A DNA stretch of 64,000 bases, from positions 467,638 to 531,637 of the forward strand of contig NZ_VYGV01000006.1 in assembly GCF_013387465.1 (NCBI RefSeq). The letters are read 5' to 3'. This DNA comes from Hydrogenophaga aromaticivorans. Lineage in GTDB: Bacteria; Pseudomonadota; Gammaproteobacteria; Burkholderiales; Burkholderiaceae_C. Positions 35,831-45,779 of the stretch are shown here, piece by piece. Positions within the stretch are counted from its first letter, which is position 1. Every line of letters starts with the position of its first letter. Under the pieces are notes generated by a model that saw nothing but the letters and a program-made list of their open reading frames with translations, was not told the DNA's origin and searched no databases. A program made the position numbers and the translations under genes.

Positions 35831-36761
35831 TTACGGCTGCCCAAGCATACCCGGGGCGGCCCACGATCCACAGGGTTCGGTGAACGGCACCTGCACCACC
35901 TGCAGCGTCACATGGGTGATCTCGAACCGGTCATGCAAGCCATCGGTAGCCGCCTGCAGGAATGCGTCGTCCGGATGGCTGCCGGGCATCACCAGGTGGG
36001 CTGTTATGGCCACCTGCGAGGTGTCCATGGCCCAGATGTGCAGGTCGTGCACGCGGCTCACACCTGGCAGACCTGCCAGGTAGTCGTGCACCGCCTGCGG
36101 GTCCACGCCGTCAGGCACGCCGTCAAACAGCAGGTGCAGGGATTGCCGGAACAGGCTCCAGGTGCCCCACAGGATCACCGCCGCAATCAGCAGACTGACC
36201 ACCGGGTCGAGCCAGAACCAGCCCATCCACAGCGTGAGCGCACCGGCGACCACCACGCCGGCCGACACAACCGCATCGGCGGCCATGTGCAGAAACGCGC
36301 CCCGGATGTTCAGGTCGCGCTCGCGTCCGCGCATGAACAGCAGGGCCGTCGCCGTGTTCACCACGATGCCGACGCCCGCCACGGCCATGATGGTCAGACC
36401 TTCACTGCCCGCCATCGGTTCGGGCGCGAGCAGGCGGCCGACGGCCTCCCAGACCAGCGCTCCCATCGCCACCAGCAGCAGCAAGGCATTGGCGAACGCC
36501 GCCAGGATGCTACCCTTCTTCCAACCGTAGGTGTGACGGGGGTTGGGTCGCAGCTTGCCTGCCAGTGCACCGCCCCAGGCCAGCACCAGACCAGCCACGT
36601 CGCTCAGGTTGTGCCCGGCATCCGCGATGCAAGGCCAGCGAGTTGATCTTCCAGCCGTAGAAGGCTTCGATCGCCACGAAGGTGATGTTCAGACCGATGC
36701 CGATGGCAAAGGCCTTGTTGAAATTGGCGGGGGTGTGGCTGTGCTCGTGTCCGGCACTCAT
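35831..36761 (-). pseudogene. Cation diffusion facilitator (CzcD/ZitB-like), frameshifted
   Basis: The start at ATG 36761 reads MSAGHEHSHTPANFNKAF and continues to FYGWKINSLAL. One extra base (G at 36629 on the + strand) then breaks the frame before the expected IADAGHNLSD. The rest of the protein, from VAGLVLAWGG to the C-terminal dimerisation domain (HDLHIWAMDTSQVAITAH), follows in another frame. The gene would export Zn2+, Co2+ or Cd2+ if intact. A sequencing error is possible because the rest is well preserved. Confidence 0.82.
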
Positions 36762-36774
36762 CGCTTGGCCTTTC

Positions 36775-37173
36775 TCACGCGCGGCGCATCGCGCCCGCCA
36801 GATCGGTCCCCGGCGCCACCGTGTTGTACACCGTGCCGTACTTCTTGACGTTGTCGTGCAGCAGGTCGATGCGGCGGTCCGTTTCGTCGGTGTCCACAAC
36901 GATCTGATAGCGGATGCTGTCCATCTTGGGCGGCACGTCCTGGCGCACACCGTCCACGATCACCTTCACGCCACGCAACTCAAACTTGAGGATGGGCACC
37001 ACGCGCTCAATGCCTTTGATCATGCAGGCCGACAGCGCCGCGAGCAGCAGCTCGGCCGGGTTGAAGGCGTCGGGGTTGCCGGCCATGTCGGTGTCCAGGC
37101 CGATCCGGACCGATTTGCACAAGGACTGGCTCAGGTGGGCATCGATGCGCTCGGACTCGACGTGAAAACGCAT
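36775..37173 (-). CDS. OsmC family protein
   Basis: The 132-residue protein has the OsmC fold pattern FNPAELLLAALSACMIKGIERV with Cys50. The second redox Cys of classical OsmC/Ohr peroxidases is absent from the C-terminal part (KKYGTVYNTVAPGTDL), so it may not reduce peroxides in the usual way. It lies 13 bp upstream of the cation-efflux gene on the same strand. Confidence 0.82.
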   Translation of the reverse strand: MRFHVESERIDAHLSQSLCKSVRIGLDTDMAGNPDAFNPAELLLAALSACMIKGIERVVPILKFELRGVKVIVDGVRQDVPPKMDSIRYQIVVDTDETDRRIDLLHDNVKKYGTVYNTVAPGTDLAGAMRRA

Positions 37174-37281
37174 CTAGGTGGGGGACTCGTTCATGTGTGG
37201 GTTCCAGACAGTTTGGTGTGGCATATCGGGCCATGTTGACACAGCGCGTGTACCATAGATGCGGGCAGCGTATGCCGATTG

Positions 37282-37618
37282 ATGGCCCAGCGACTCGAGC
37301 AGCAAAGCTTTGACCGCGCGGCCAGCGTGCTCAGCATCACGCGGGGCGCTGTCTCCCAACGCATCAAGGCGCTGGAAGAATCGCTGTCCACGGTACTGGT
37401 CAAGCGCGAACGGCCGGTAGCGGCCAAGCATGCCGGTGAGGTGCTGCTGCGCCATGTGAAGGCGCTGCGCATCCTTGAAGGATCGGCACTCCAAGAACTT
37501 GGGCCAACCGCCAAACCACACGCGCCCGTGTCCCTGGCCATTGCGGTGAATGCCGACTCCCTGGCCACCTGGTTTCCTGAAGTGCTCAGGGAGTTGCTCA
37601 TGGGTCAGTTGGTGGCCC
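37282..37618 (+). pseudogene. LysR-family regulator, N-terminal fragment
   Basis: The fragment carries the LysR helix-turn-helix: EQQSFDRAASVLSITRGAVS then QRIKALEES, most like ArgP. The effector domain is cut off at about 37618, where IS630-like sequence begins. The expected first ~10 residues have no ATG, only ATA at 37255, so the 5' end is also doubtful. No matching 3' half is found in the window. Confidence 0.75.
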
Positions 37619-38790
37619 TAGTGCATCAACACGCAAGTTTCGGAACGTAATGTCGACTGAGCTTCTGATCTGCGTCCTGACGGGTGAACGTCCACCCGAT
37701 GGTTCGCTGTGCGACGTCACGGGCCTGCTGCCAGGCGTCAACCTCGCATTGCAGGCGGTTTCGGCTTTCAACTCGCCGGTCCAGACATTGACGACTGAGG
37801 ATACCGATCTCGATCTCCGCCAGTTCAGCCAACTCGCGTGCTTGGGCGTGTAGTGGAACTGCACTCGGCGCAAGAGCTTGTTCGCTGCACGTTTGCCCAA
37901 CACGTCGTCAAAACATCTTCTGAAGTGGATGTTCAGGTTGTCGAGCACCAGATGAACGCGGCGAGCCTTGGCATACGTGTGGGTCAGCAAGTCGCCGACG
38001 AAGACCACGAAGTCGGCCTTGCCCCGTCGCTCTGTGACCGAGACGGTCCGCTGCCCGGCTTTGGGCTCTACGGCCACGAACAGATTGGTCGTGCCGTTAC
38101 GCGCGTACTCGTAGTCCACTTTTTCGGGGCTGCGCGAGTTCATCGGCAGTGGTGCACGACTGTGACCGATGAGTTGCAAGCTCTTCTCGTCGATGCAGAT
38201 GACCGGCTCTGCGCGCGACATCGGCCGCGCGTACAGCTCAAGCAAGGCGTACATGCGACTGCGGTACTCCTCAGTCAACGCGCCAATGCACCACATCAGC
38301 TTGCGCCAGGGCTTGAGATCGTTTTTTTGAGCATGCGCCGCACGGTTTCTCGGCTCACGTTGGCCATGCCGACTTCCTGCCGAGCCGCCCGTTCGAGTTC
38401 CACCATCGTCCAGCGCTGCCGGCCCGCAGGCGGCGTCGAACACGCCAGCGCCGTCACTCGCGCTTCGTCGTCTGTGTCGTACTGGCGTGGCCGCCCCGAG
38501 CGTGCTACGCCGAAGACCGCCAACTCCACACCGCCTTGCAGATACGCTGCGCGCGTATGCCACACAGCCGTGCGCCCTATTCCCAGTACCGCCATGATCT
38601 GGGCCTCTGGCACGCCCCTGTCCTGTGAGGCCAAAACATGAGCCCGATTGACCTCTCTCGCTTGGTGCGCCCCTTTGCTGCGAATCTCGTCCACCAGCGA
38701 GCGATCCTCGTCGGTCAAATGCAACTCCGTCTGCCTCATGACAACACCTCCAAGCATCAAGTAAATCGTCGGCCCTGATTTATTCAAATC
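37619..38790 (-). mobile_element. IS630-like insertion sequence (decayed), approximate ends
   Basis: The boundaries are placed by the end of LysR similarity on the left and the end of transposase similarity on the right. Terminal inverted repeats could not be found by eye. The transposase is described separately. Confidence 0.55.
37626..38739 (-). pseudogene. IS630-family transposase, orfA/orfB with slippery A7 and a 1-nt deletion
   Basis: orfA (38296-38739, ATG with GGAGG upstream) encodes a helix-turn-helix region starting MRQTELHLTDEDRSLVDEIR. At the A7 tract (38322-38328) a -1 shift leads into orfB, reading KNDLKPWRKLMWCIGAL. The DDE domain shows ICIDEKSLQL and LVLDNLNIHF. After HYTPKHASWLN a missing base near 37826 breaks the frame ahead of the third acidic residue, found in the other frame as AEIEIGILSRQ. 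Programmed -1 shifting is plausible for the A7 site; the second break is inactivating. Confidence 0.8.
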
Positions 38791-40287
38791 CGATCCCAGA
38801 CAGGGCGCTGTGCAGGTCGGGTGAGAGCTCGAGTGGACCAAGAGTCCAACGCGTGTTGCCATTTCAGTGACAAGCTCGCTACCGAGCACAGGCGCAAATA
38901 AAGGCTTTGCAAGAAGATGATGCCCTTGCGGGCGATCATGCGCAGCAGCCAGCGGATGTTGTAGCCCGCCGCACACAGCACCGCATGCAGCCGGTCGCCG
39001 GTTTCTCCCTTGAGGTGACAACGGTCCATGCGGTGATCGGCTTTGAGGTGGCCGATGATCGGCTCAATGGCCTGACGACGCCTGAGCTCGCGTCGCTCTT
39101 GCTCGCTGATCCGCTTGGCCTTGCCCCGGTGCACGATATGCACATCCGGGTTGTGCGTCCACACCCCGATAGCCCAGATCAACGAACGCCGTCGCTGGCT
39201 TTGACCGGCTGTCTTGCATCAGGATGCTCGCCTGCTCCAGTTGCTCGTTGAGGGTGTGGCCGTCGTAAGGGTTACCTTGGAAGGCTCGTGAGCCCACGAT
39301 CAGGTTGCCCTGCAGCGTGCTGGCAATGCCCACCTTGACCCCGAACTCGTAGGGCGTTCGGGCCTTGCCCTTGCTGATGCAGTCCACCTCGGGCGCATGC
39401 CAGGCGTAGAGCTTGGGCTGTCCATCCACCGCTTTGCGCTGGCCGCTCTGGGCCACGATGCGATGGGCCTTGTTCAAGGTCTCGCCCAGTGCTTCGCGCA
39501 CTGCCGCCCCGATGGCACTGGCCTTGCGGTCGATCTCGCGCTGCAGGCGAGCGACGATGGTTCTCTGGCGTTTGATGGTGCGGCGCATGCGCTTGAATTG
39601 CCGGGCATGGGCATAGCGCCCGGCCTAGCGGCTCAGGTCCCTGCCTTCCTTGGCAAAGGTCTGCTTCAGATCAATGCCCGTCTCCTTGGCCGCCTGGACC
39701 AAATTCAACCGGGCGGTCTCCAGCAAACGGCTGTCGGTGGGATGGGCAATCGCCTTGTGCTGCACCGTGCTGTCCACGATCACGCGGGAGAGCTCCTGCG
39801 GTTTGATCAGTTTGAGTTCGACGGCCACGTTGATGGTCTGCGCCAGCAGTTCTTCCATACCTTCCTCGCCCAACAACTGACGGAACTTGACCAGGGTGGT
39901 GCCGTCGCGGGGCTGGCGGTCTTCGTAATAAGCACAGCCCGAGAAGAACTGCCAGCGCGGCGTATCGGCCCAGCGGGCCACCACGCCCTCGTCGGAGTCG
40001 TTGAAGGCGTGTTTGAGGTAAAGCAGCGCAATCATGATGCGCAGCGGCACGCGAGGGCGCGCTGCGTTGCTGGAAACAGCAGCGCGCTGTACCTGTTCAC
40101 CGAAGAGGTCCAGGTCGGGCATGGCCACACCGGCGCGGCCTTTGTGAGAGAAGACCTGGGCCACCCGCGCTTCGATCTCCTGCCAGGGCATGCGCGAGGC
40201 CAGCACGGCCAGCGGGAGGCGCAGGTCGATCATGTGGTCGATGCGCGAACGGAAAAAATCGTCGGTGGCGGGGCAGGCAAACGCCAC
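38784..40287 (-). pseudogene. IS5-family transposase, broken by a stop and a frameshift
   Basis: From GTG 40287 the protein reads through a DUF772 N-terminal domain (LPLAVLASRMPWQEIEARVA) and DDE segments (SRVIVDSTVQHKAI). An in-frame TAG at 39625-39627 follows DLSR, after which the frame continues as AGRYAHARQFKRM. Near 39170 a lost base shifts FVDLGYRGVDA out of frame from HNPDVHIVHRGKAKR. The C-terminal part (EPIIGHLKADHRMDRC) is present. The element is dead without an external transposase. Confidence 0.82.
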
Positions 40288-40289
40288 TG

Positions 40290-40338
40290 CAGAACTCCCA
40301 GAAAACTGCCCCTATTGGAATTCAAACTGGGAGTTCTG
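40290..40338. repeat. 12-bp perfect inverted repeat before the IS5-like transposase
   Basis: CAGAACTCCCAG (40290-40301) and CTGGGAGTTCTG (40327-40338) are exact inverted copies with a 25-bp spacer. The left arm includes the ribosome-binding region of the transposase. It may be the IS end or a structure limiting transposase translation. Confidence 0.5.
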
Positions 40339-40467
40339 GATATCTGCAATCACCCCACAAACCCAGTGTTCATGCGGGTTCTGGGGGTTATTCGGACGAC
40401 TAAATCAAGTAAATCAAGTAATGATGACGAGATTGTATTTATGTTCCGTTACTTACGTGTCAATGTA

Positions 40468-41310
40468 CTAGTGACGAGGCCGGTCACCCGCTAACGTGAT
40501 GCGGTGCATGACCCGGCGGAAGCCGTGGTAATCGTTGACCGGGTAGTGGTGCGTGCAGCGGTTATCCCAGAGCGCCAGGGAACCCACCAGCCAGCGGAAG
40601 CGGCAGGTGAACTCTTCCTTCTTCTGGTGCGTGAATAAAAATTGCAGCAGCGGCGCGCTCTCCTCTTCGGTCATGCCGGCGAAGCGCGCGGTATGGGCGC
40701 AGTTGACATACAAAGCCTTGCGACCGGTTTCCGGATGGGTGCGTACCACGGGATGTTCGGCCTCGTAATGGGTGTGCTGGTCAGCGCGACCGGCTTCGGC
40801 CAGACGGTCTTCGCGGGTGCGTGACACATCTGCCTTGGCCGAGGTGTTGACCGCCACCAAGCCGTCGAGCAGCCGCTGCATCCCCTCCGACAAGGCCTCA
40901 TAGGCCAGCACCTGGTTGGCAAACAGCGTGTCACCGCCGTAAGGCGGCGCTTCGCGCGCCAGCAGCAGCGTGGCCATCGGAGGCTGCTCCAAGTAGGCAG
41001 TATCGCTGTGCCAGACACCGCCAAAGTTGACTATTTCGTGCGCCAGCTTCTTCACTTCGATGATGACCGGAAAGCCCGGGATGCCGCTGACAAATGGGTA
41101 TTCCACCGGCGTGCCAATGGCCTGGGCGAAGGCCAGGAACTGCCCGGGCGTCAGCGGCTGGTCGCGCAAAAAGATGACGCCATGCGCCAGCCACGCACTA
41201 CGCAGCGCCGCCAGGTCATCCTGGCGCAGCGACCGGGACAGGTCGAGCCCGGAGATTTCCGCACCCAGCGCGCCGGCCAGCCGGGTCACGGTCAATGCCG
41301 GGGCACTCAT
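40468..41310 (-). CDS. TauD/TfdA-type Fe(II)/2-oxoglutarate dioxygenase
   Basis: The 280-residue protein has the iron-binding His-x-Asp in GGVWHSDTAYLEQPP, the distal His in WDNRCTHHYPVND and a 2-oxoglutarate-binding Arg in RRVMHRITLAGD. Relatives hydroxylate taurine, 2,4-D or other small acids, releasing succinate and CO2. Its ATG overlaps the stop of the CoA-transferase gene (ATGA), so both act in one pathway. The substrate is unknown. The IS5-like element lies just downstream. Confidence 0.88.
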   Translation of the reverse strand: MSAPALTVTRLAGALGAEISGLDLSRSLRQDDLAALRSAWLAHGVIFLRDQPLTPGQFLAFAQAIGTPVEYPFVSGIPGFPVIIEVKKLAHEIVNFGGVWHSDTAYLEQPPMATLLLAREAPPYGGDTLFANQVLAYEALSEGMQRLLDGLVAVNTSAKADVSRTREDRLAEAGRADQHTHYEAEHPVVRTHPETGRKALYVNCAHTARFAGMTEEESAPLLQFLFTHQKKEEFTCRFRWLVGSLALWDNRCTHHYPVNDYHGFRRVMHRITLAGDRPRH

Positions 41311-42554
41311 GCTGACACCTCCGCATCGGTGAGGAACGGAGCCGCTGCGCCACTGCCCAGCAAGGACGCCAGCGCGCTGGCATCAAAGCCGCATTCGCGC
41401 AGTACCGATTCGGTGTGCTCCCCCAGCCGCGGCGCGGGCGCCAGCTTGCTGACGTCGTAACCCACCCAGCGCGCCGGCGCGCCAAAGGTGCGCATCGCCC
41501 CTTCGCTCGGGTGCTCGACCTGGCGGAAGAAGCCCACCGCCGCCAAGTGCGGGTCATCCAACAGTGATTCGACGGTGTTCAGGGGCACCGCCGGCACATC
41601 GATTTGTTCGAACAGCGCCAGCCAGTGCGCGGTGCTTTGCACGCGCAGCGTCTGGCCCAGAAAGCCGTACACCTCGTCAATGTGGCGGGTTCGACTGGCC
41701 AGGTCGGCGAAGCGCGGATCGACCCGCAAATCGTCGCGCTCGATGGCATGCAGAAAACGCTGCCAGTGACCGTCGTTGTATACCAGCGCGCAGATGTAGC
41801 CGTCGCTGGTTTCGTATGGCCGGCGCCCGGGCGACAACAGCCGCACGTAGCCAGCGTCACCACTGGGCGGCTCGAAGGTGCGCCCATATAGGTGGTCCGA
41901 AAGCACCACGCTGGCCATGGTTTCGAACATCGGCACATCGATGCGGCAGCCGCGTCCGTTGCGCTCGCGCCCGTACAGCGCCATGGCCACGCTGTGCGCT
42001 GCATGCAGGCCGACCATGCGGTCGGCAATCGTCAGCGGCACGTAGCGCGGCTCGCTCGCCCCGCTTTGCTGCTGTAAGGCGGCGATGCCGACCGCGCCCT
42101 GGATCAGGTCGTCATAGGCCGGGCGGCCGGCGTAGGGACCGTCCTCGCCGTAACCGTACACGCCGCACCAGATGATGCGTGGATTGATCATCGAGATGCT
42201 CTCGTAGTCCAGCCCGAGCCGGGCGATGGAGGCCGGGCGGAGGTTGTGCACGAAGACATCGGCGCCTTCGATCAGGCGCCGCATCGCAGCCGCGCCCTCC
42301 GGCGATTTGAGGTCAAGCGCCACGCTGCGCTTGTTGCGGTTCAGGTGCAGGAACAGCGGACCCATGCCGGGATGGCGTCCGGGGCCGATCCAGCGTGTCG
42401 AGTCGCCCTCAGGGGATTCAATCTTGATCACGTCCGCGCCATGGTCGCCAAAGATCTGGGTGGCGTAGGGCCCCATCAGCACCGCGCTGAGGTCGATCAC
42501 CCGCACGCCCTCGAGTGGCCCGGCGGGTGCTGCCTGCTTGTGTTGGCTTGTCAT
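41307..42554 (-). CDS. Class III CoA-transferase (CaiB/BaiF family)
   Basis: The 415-residue protein starts at ATG 42554 with GAGGAGA upstream. Family segments are VRVIDLSAVLMGPYATQIFG, GADVIKIESPEGD, RNKRSVALDLKSPEG and VFVHNLRP with YDDLIQGAVG after it. An Asp expected as the catalytic residue lies in PAYDDLIQ. It would move CoA between acids, activating the pathway substrate. It is divergent from the iclR-type gene and is followed by the dioxygenase. Confidence 0.88.
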   Translation of the reverse strand: MTSQHKQAAPAGPLEGVRVIDLSAVLMGPYATQIFGDHGADVIKIESPEGDSTRWIGPGRHPGMGPLFLHLNRNKRSVALDLKSPEGAAAMRRLIEGADVFVHNLRPASIARLGLDYESISMINPRIIWCGVYGYGEDGPYAGRPAYDDLIQGAVGIAALQQQSGASEPRYVPLTIADRMVGLHAAHSVAMALYGRERNGRGCRIDVPMFETMASVVLSDHLYGRTFEPPSGDAGYVRLLSPGRRPYETSDGYICALVYNDGHWQRFLHAIERDDLRVDPRFADLASRTRHIDEVYGFLGQTLRVQSTAHWLALFEQIDVPAVPLNTVESLLDDPHLAAVGFFRQVEHPSEGAMRTFGAPARWVGYDVSKLAPAPRLGEHTESVLRECGFDASALASLLGSGAAAPFLTDAEVSA

Positions 42555-42660
42555 CTGTGTCTCCTCTGATTTCTCGATGCCAGGCTGCCTCAGCGCCGAG
42601 TGCTGAGGAAAAACCGGATTGACGACCGTCCATCCTAACGATATTCTGATTACCAAACAA

Positions 42661-42680
42661 ATGTTCTCATATCAGAACAT
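42661..42680. promoter_or_regulatory. Palindromic operator before the IclR-type gene
   Basis: ATGTTCT-CATATC-AGAACAT is a perfect 7-6-7 palindrome. It abuts the AAGGAGG ribosome-binding site (42681-42687) of the IclR-type gene and lies in the intergenic region shared with the divergent CoA-transferase gene. It is a likely site for autoregulation and control of the pathway. Confidence 0.6.
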
Positions 42681-42697
42681 AAGGAGGCTTCGATTCT

Positions 42698-43573
42698 ATG
42701 AACATGCCCACGGCCAGCTTGCGCGAATGCGCAGGCATCAATACCCGCGCGGAGGCTTCTCCCATGGCCGTGACCCGCGTGCTGCGGCTGCTGCGGATAC
42801 TGGCCGACCGCCCTGCTGGCTTGGCCCTGACCCCGTTGTGCTTGGCGTTGAATGCACCAAAAACCAGCGTACTCTCGCTGTTGCGCGGCCTCACGGCGCA
42901 TGGCTACCTGCAGCGCAGCAATGACCTGTATGAACTGGGCCCCGAGGCGTTCTCACTAGGGGCATCTCTGGTGTCGGCCCGCTCGCTCGACGTTGTGGCC
43001 CTGCCCTTCCTGCGGGAGGCAGTGGCGCGATCCGGCGAGACCGCCCTGATCGCCAGAATCGACCGCACCGCAGATCGGCTCGTCTACAACCCGATCTTCG
43101 AGAGCACCCGGACGATTCGATACGCCGTGCCAGTCGGCACGACACGGCCGCTGTTTGCCTCGTCCGCCGGGCGCGTGCTGCTCGCGTTCCAGGAAGAGGC
43201 ATGGCGGCGTGACTACCTGCGCCGGGCCGATCTGCGGGCCATGACCGAGCACTCGGTCACCGACCCGGCGCAACTGGCGCGGATCATCGAGGAAGCCCGG
43301 GTGAGAGGGGTGGCGGTCACATTCGGAGAAGTGACACCTGACGTTGCCGGCTTTTCGGCCCCGATCTTCGAACCTGACGGGCGCGTGAACGCAGCGCTGA
43401 TCATCGCCGCGCCGATCGAGCGCGGTCGCGCCGTCGCCGATGCGCTGCAGCACCTGGTGATGGAACTCGCCGCAAGCATCTCGGGGGCACTCGGCTACCG
43501 TGCGGGACCGGAATCGCGTGAGGTGGCAACGAATCAAGCCAGACCAATGCCCCAGACCCGCCGCTCGCGGTAA
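42698..43573 (+). CDS. IclR-family transcriptional regulator
   Basis: The 291-residue protein has a winged HTH (VTRVLRLLRILADRPAG through APKTSVLSLLRGLTAHGYL) and an IclR effector domain with YAVPVGTTRPLFASSAGRVL. IclR proteins sense small acids and usually control adjacent catabolic genes. The divergent CoA-transferase/dioxygenase pair and the enoyl-CoA hydratase/PrpD genes downstream are the likely targets. Confidence 0.87.
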   Translation: MNMPTASLRECAGINTRAEASPMAVTRVLRLLRILADRPAGLALTPLCLALNAPKTSVLSLLRGLTAHGYLQRSNDLYELGPEAFSLGASLVSARSLDVVALPFLREAVARSGETALIARIDRTADRLVYNPIFESTRTIRYAVPVGTTRPLFASSAGRVLLAFQEEAWRRDYLRRADLRAMTEHSVTDPAQLARIIEEARVRGVAVTFGEVTPDVAGFSAPIFEPDGRVNAALIIAAPIERGRAVADALQHLVMELAASISGALGYRAGPESREVATNQARPMPQTRRSR

Positions 43574-43603
43574 CAGGCACAAACTTCAAAAGGAGACACC
43601 CCC

Positions 43604-44365
43604 ATGAACAATGAACTGCTTTACGAAGTGAACGACGGCATTGCCGTCATCACCATCAACCGGCCCGAGCGCCGCAATGCGCTGAATCGCGCCGTGCGCG
43701 AAGGCTTTTTTGAGGTCTGGCGCCGCTTCGAAGCTGACGGGCAGGCGCAGGTGGCCATCCTCACCGGCGCCGGTGACAATTTCTGCGCCGGCATGGACCT
43801 GGTGGAAGCCGCAGACACTCAACTGCGCATCCCGCCAGCGGGCTTCATCGCCGTGCTCGGCGACAACATCGAGGTCACCAAGCCCGTCATCGCTGCCGTG
43901 CAGGGCTATGCCTATGCAGGCGGTTGGCTGCTCTCGCAGATGTGCGACCTGTGCGTGGCCGACGAAACCGCCAAATTCGCCATCACGGAGGCCAAGGTCG
44001 GGCGCGGCATGCCGTGGGCCTCGCCGGTCATCCACATGCTGCCGCAGCGCATTCTGATGGAAGTCGCGATGACCGGCGACCCGCTGACAGCGCAGCGCGC
44101 CTACGAACTCGGCTACATCAACCGCCTGATGCCCAAGGGGCAAGCATTGCAAGGGGCCAAAGAGCTGGCGACCCGGCTCATGGCCAATGCGCCACTGACG
44201 GTGCGCGCGGCCAAAGAAATGGTGCGCCTGTCCACCGAGATGGGCCGCACCGCCGCGCTGCGCGCCTCCAACCGAGCGTTTGATGCCGTCTACCTCAGTG
44301 AAGATGCCCTGGAAGGCCCGCAATCTTTCCGGGAAAAGCGCAAACCGGTCTGGAAGGGGCACTGA
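43604..44365 (+). CDS. Enoyl-CoA hydratase/isomerase family protein
   Basis: The 253-residue crotonase-fold protein starts with AAAAGGAGACACC upstream. Oxyanion-hole segments are NFCAGMDLVEAAD and AVQGYAYAGGWLLSQMCDL. It would hydrate or isomerise an unsaturated CoA ester. The prpD-type gene begins 2 bp after its stop. It lies 30 bp downstream of the IclR-type gene on the same strand. Confidence 0.88.
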   Translation: MNNELLYEVNDGIAVITINRPERRNALNRAVREGFFEVWRRFEADGQAQVAILTGAGDNFCAGMDLVEAADTQLRIPPAGFIAVLGDNIEVTKPVIAAVQGYAYAGGWLLSQMCDLCVADETAKFAITEAKVGRGMPWASPVIHMLPQRILMEVAMTGDPLTAQRAYELGYINRLMPKGQALQGAKELATRLMANAPLTVRAAKEMVRLSTEMGRTAALRASNRAFDAVYLSEDALEGPQSFREKRKPVWKGH

Positions 44366-44366
44366 A

Positions 44367-45779
44367 ATGAGCATGACCACAACCAGAAAACCCGCACCGT
44401 CGTCCGCTATCCAAATCGCTGACATCACGCGGGAACTGGCCGCGCGCTGCGCTGACCTGTGCTACACCGATCTCCCGGAGGACGTGCGCCTGCGGGTCCG
44501 GCAATGCCTGCTCGACTGGATCGGGGTGACGCTGGCTGGCGCGTGCGAGCCACTGGTTCACATGCTGGCCGAAGAAGCCCGTGAACAGGGTGGGCATGCC
44601 CAGGCCACCGTCGTCGGGCACGCCATGACGACCTCCAGCCGGCAGGCGGCATTGATCAATGGCTCGGCCTCGCACGCACTCGACTATGACGACGTCAACA
44701 TGGCCTGCACCGGCCACCCCTCGGTGGTCCTGATCCCGGCCTTGCTCGCCCTGGCCGAATCGCGCGGCGCCAGCGGACGCGACTTCATGACGGCCTTCGC
44801 CGCCGGCTACGAAACCATGTGCCAGTTGGGGTTGGTGTGCGGCGACGCACAGTATTCCAACGGCTTCCACACCACAGCCACGCTAGGCACGCTCGGTGCG
44901 GCCGCCGCCTGCGCACGCTTGCTGCAACTCGATGCCGACGACACCGCGACCGCGCTGGGCATCGCCAGCACCATGGCGGCTGGGCTGAAATCGATGTTCG
45001 GCACCATGTGCAAACCCTTGCATGCCGGGCGGGCCAGTGCCGACGGCCTGCAGGCGGCCCAGTTGGCCGCACGCGGCTTCACCAGCCGTGCCGATGCGAT
45101 TGAATGTCCGCAAGGCCTCATCGCCACGCACGGTGGTACCGCGTCGCTGGGAGCTGCGGTGGCCACGCCGAACGGCGGCTGGCATCTGCGCCACAACCTG
45201 TTCAAGTTCCACGCCGCCTGTTATGGCACACATGCCGCCATTGAGGCCGCGAGCCACTTGCGCCTGCAACACGCACTGCGGGTTGATGACGTGTGCCGCG
45301 TGACGGTGCGTGCCAGTTCCGCCTGCGAGGGTGTATGCAACATCGCGGAGCCGCGCACCGGGCTGGAGGCCAAGTTCAGTCTCCGTCACACGGTAGCGAT
45401 GGCGCTGGCCGGGGTCGACACCGCCGGATTGGACGCGTTCAGTGACGAAGCCGTATACGCGCCCGAGGTGGTGGCGCTGCGTGATCGGGTGCAGGTTTTG
45501 CTCGCACCTCAATGCCCGGACCTCACCCTCAGCGAGGTGGTGATCGAGACTCAGAGCGGCACAGTGCTGCGCCAACGCTACGACAGTGGGCGCCCAGCCA
45601 GCGACCTGCTGGAGCAGCAGCAGCGCCTGGAGGAAAAGTTTCGCCTGCTGGTCAAGTCTGTGCTCATACCTGACGAGTGCGACGAGCTGATAGACCTGGT
45701 GGCACGGCTCGACGAACTGACCGACCTCTCGCCGCTGGCAGGCATGCTGGCTCGCCAAGCGTGCGCTGATCGACACTAA
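44367..45779 (+). CDS. MmgE/PrpD family protein (full-length copy)
   Basis: The 470-residue protein belongs to the MmgE/PrpD family, whose best-known member is 2-methylcitrate dehydratase. Typical segments are RVRQCLLDWIGVTLAG, INGSASHALDYDDVN and HPSVVLIPALLAL, then GLKSMFGTMCKPLHAGRA. The last 734 bp of the gene and a few bases beyond are repeated at 59478-60211. No methylcitrate synthase is adjacent, so the substrate is unclear. Confidence 0.86.
   Translation: MSMTTTRKPAPSSAIQIADITRELAARCADLCYTDLPEDVRLRVRQCLLDWIGVTLAGACEPLVHMLAEEAREQGGHAQATVVGHAMTTSSRQAALINGSASHALDYDDVNMACTGHPSVVLIPALLALAESRGASGRDFMTAFAAGYETMCQLGLVCGDAQYSNGFHTTATLGTLGAAAACARLLQLDADDTATALGIASTMAAGLKSMFGTMCKPLHAGRASADGLQAAQLAARGFTSRADAIECPQGLIATHGGTASLGAAVATPNGGWHLRHNLFKFHAACYGTHAAIEAASHLRLQHALRVDDVCRVTVRASSACEGVCNIAEPRTGLEAKFSLRHTVAMALAGVDTAGLDAFSDEAVYAPEVVALRDRVQVLLAPQCPDLTLSEVVIETQSGTVLRQRYDSGRPASDLLEQQQRLEEKFRLLVKSVLIPDECDELIDLVARLDELTDLSPLAGMLARQACADRH

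Noticed and set aside
38755..40420. ATCAAGTAAATC seen on both sides of the IS5-like element as a possible target duplication
   Set aside because: The copies are 12 bp, AT-rich and not at equal distances from the element ends; IS5 duplications are much shorter.
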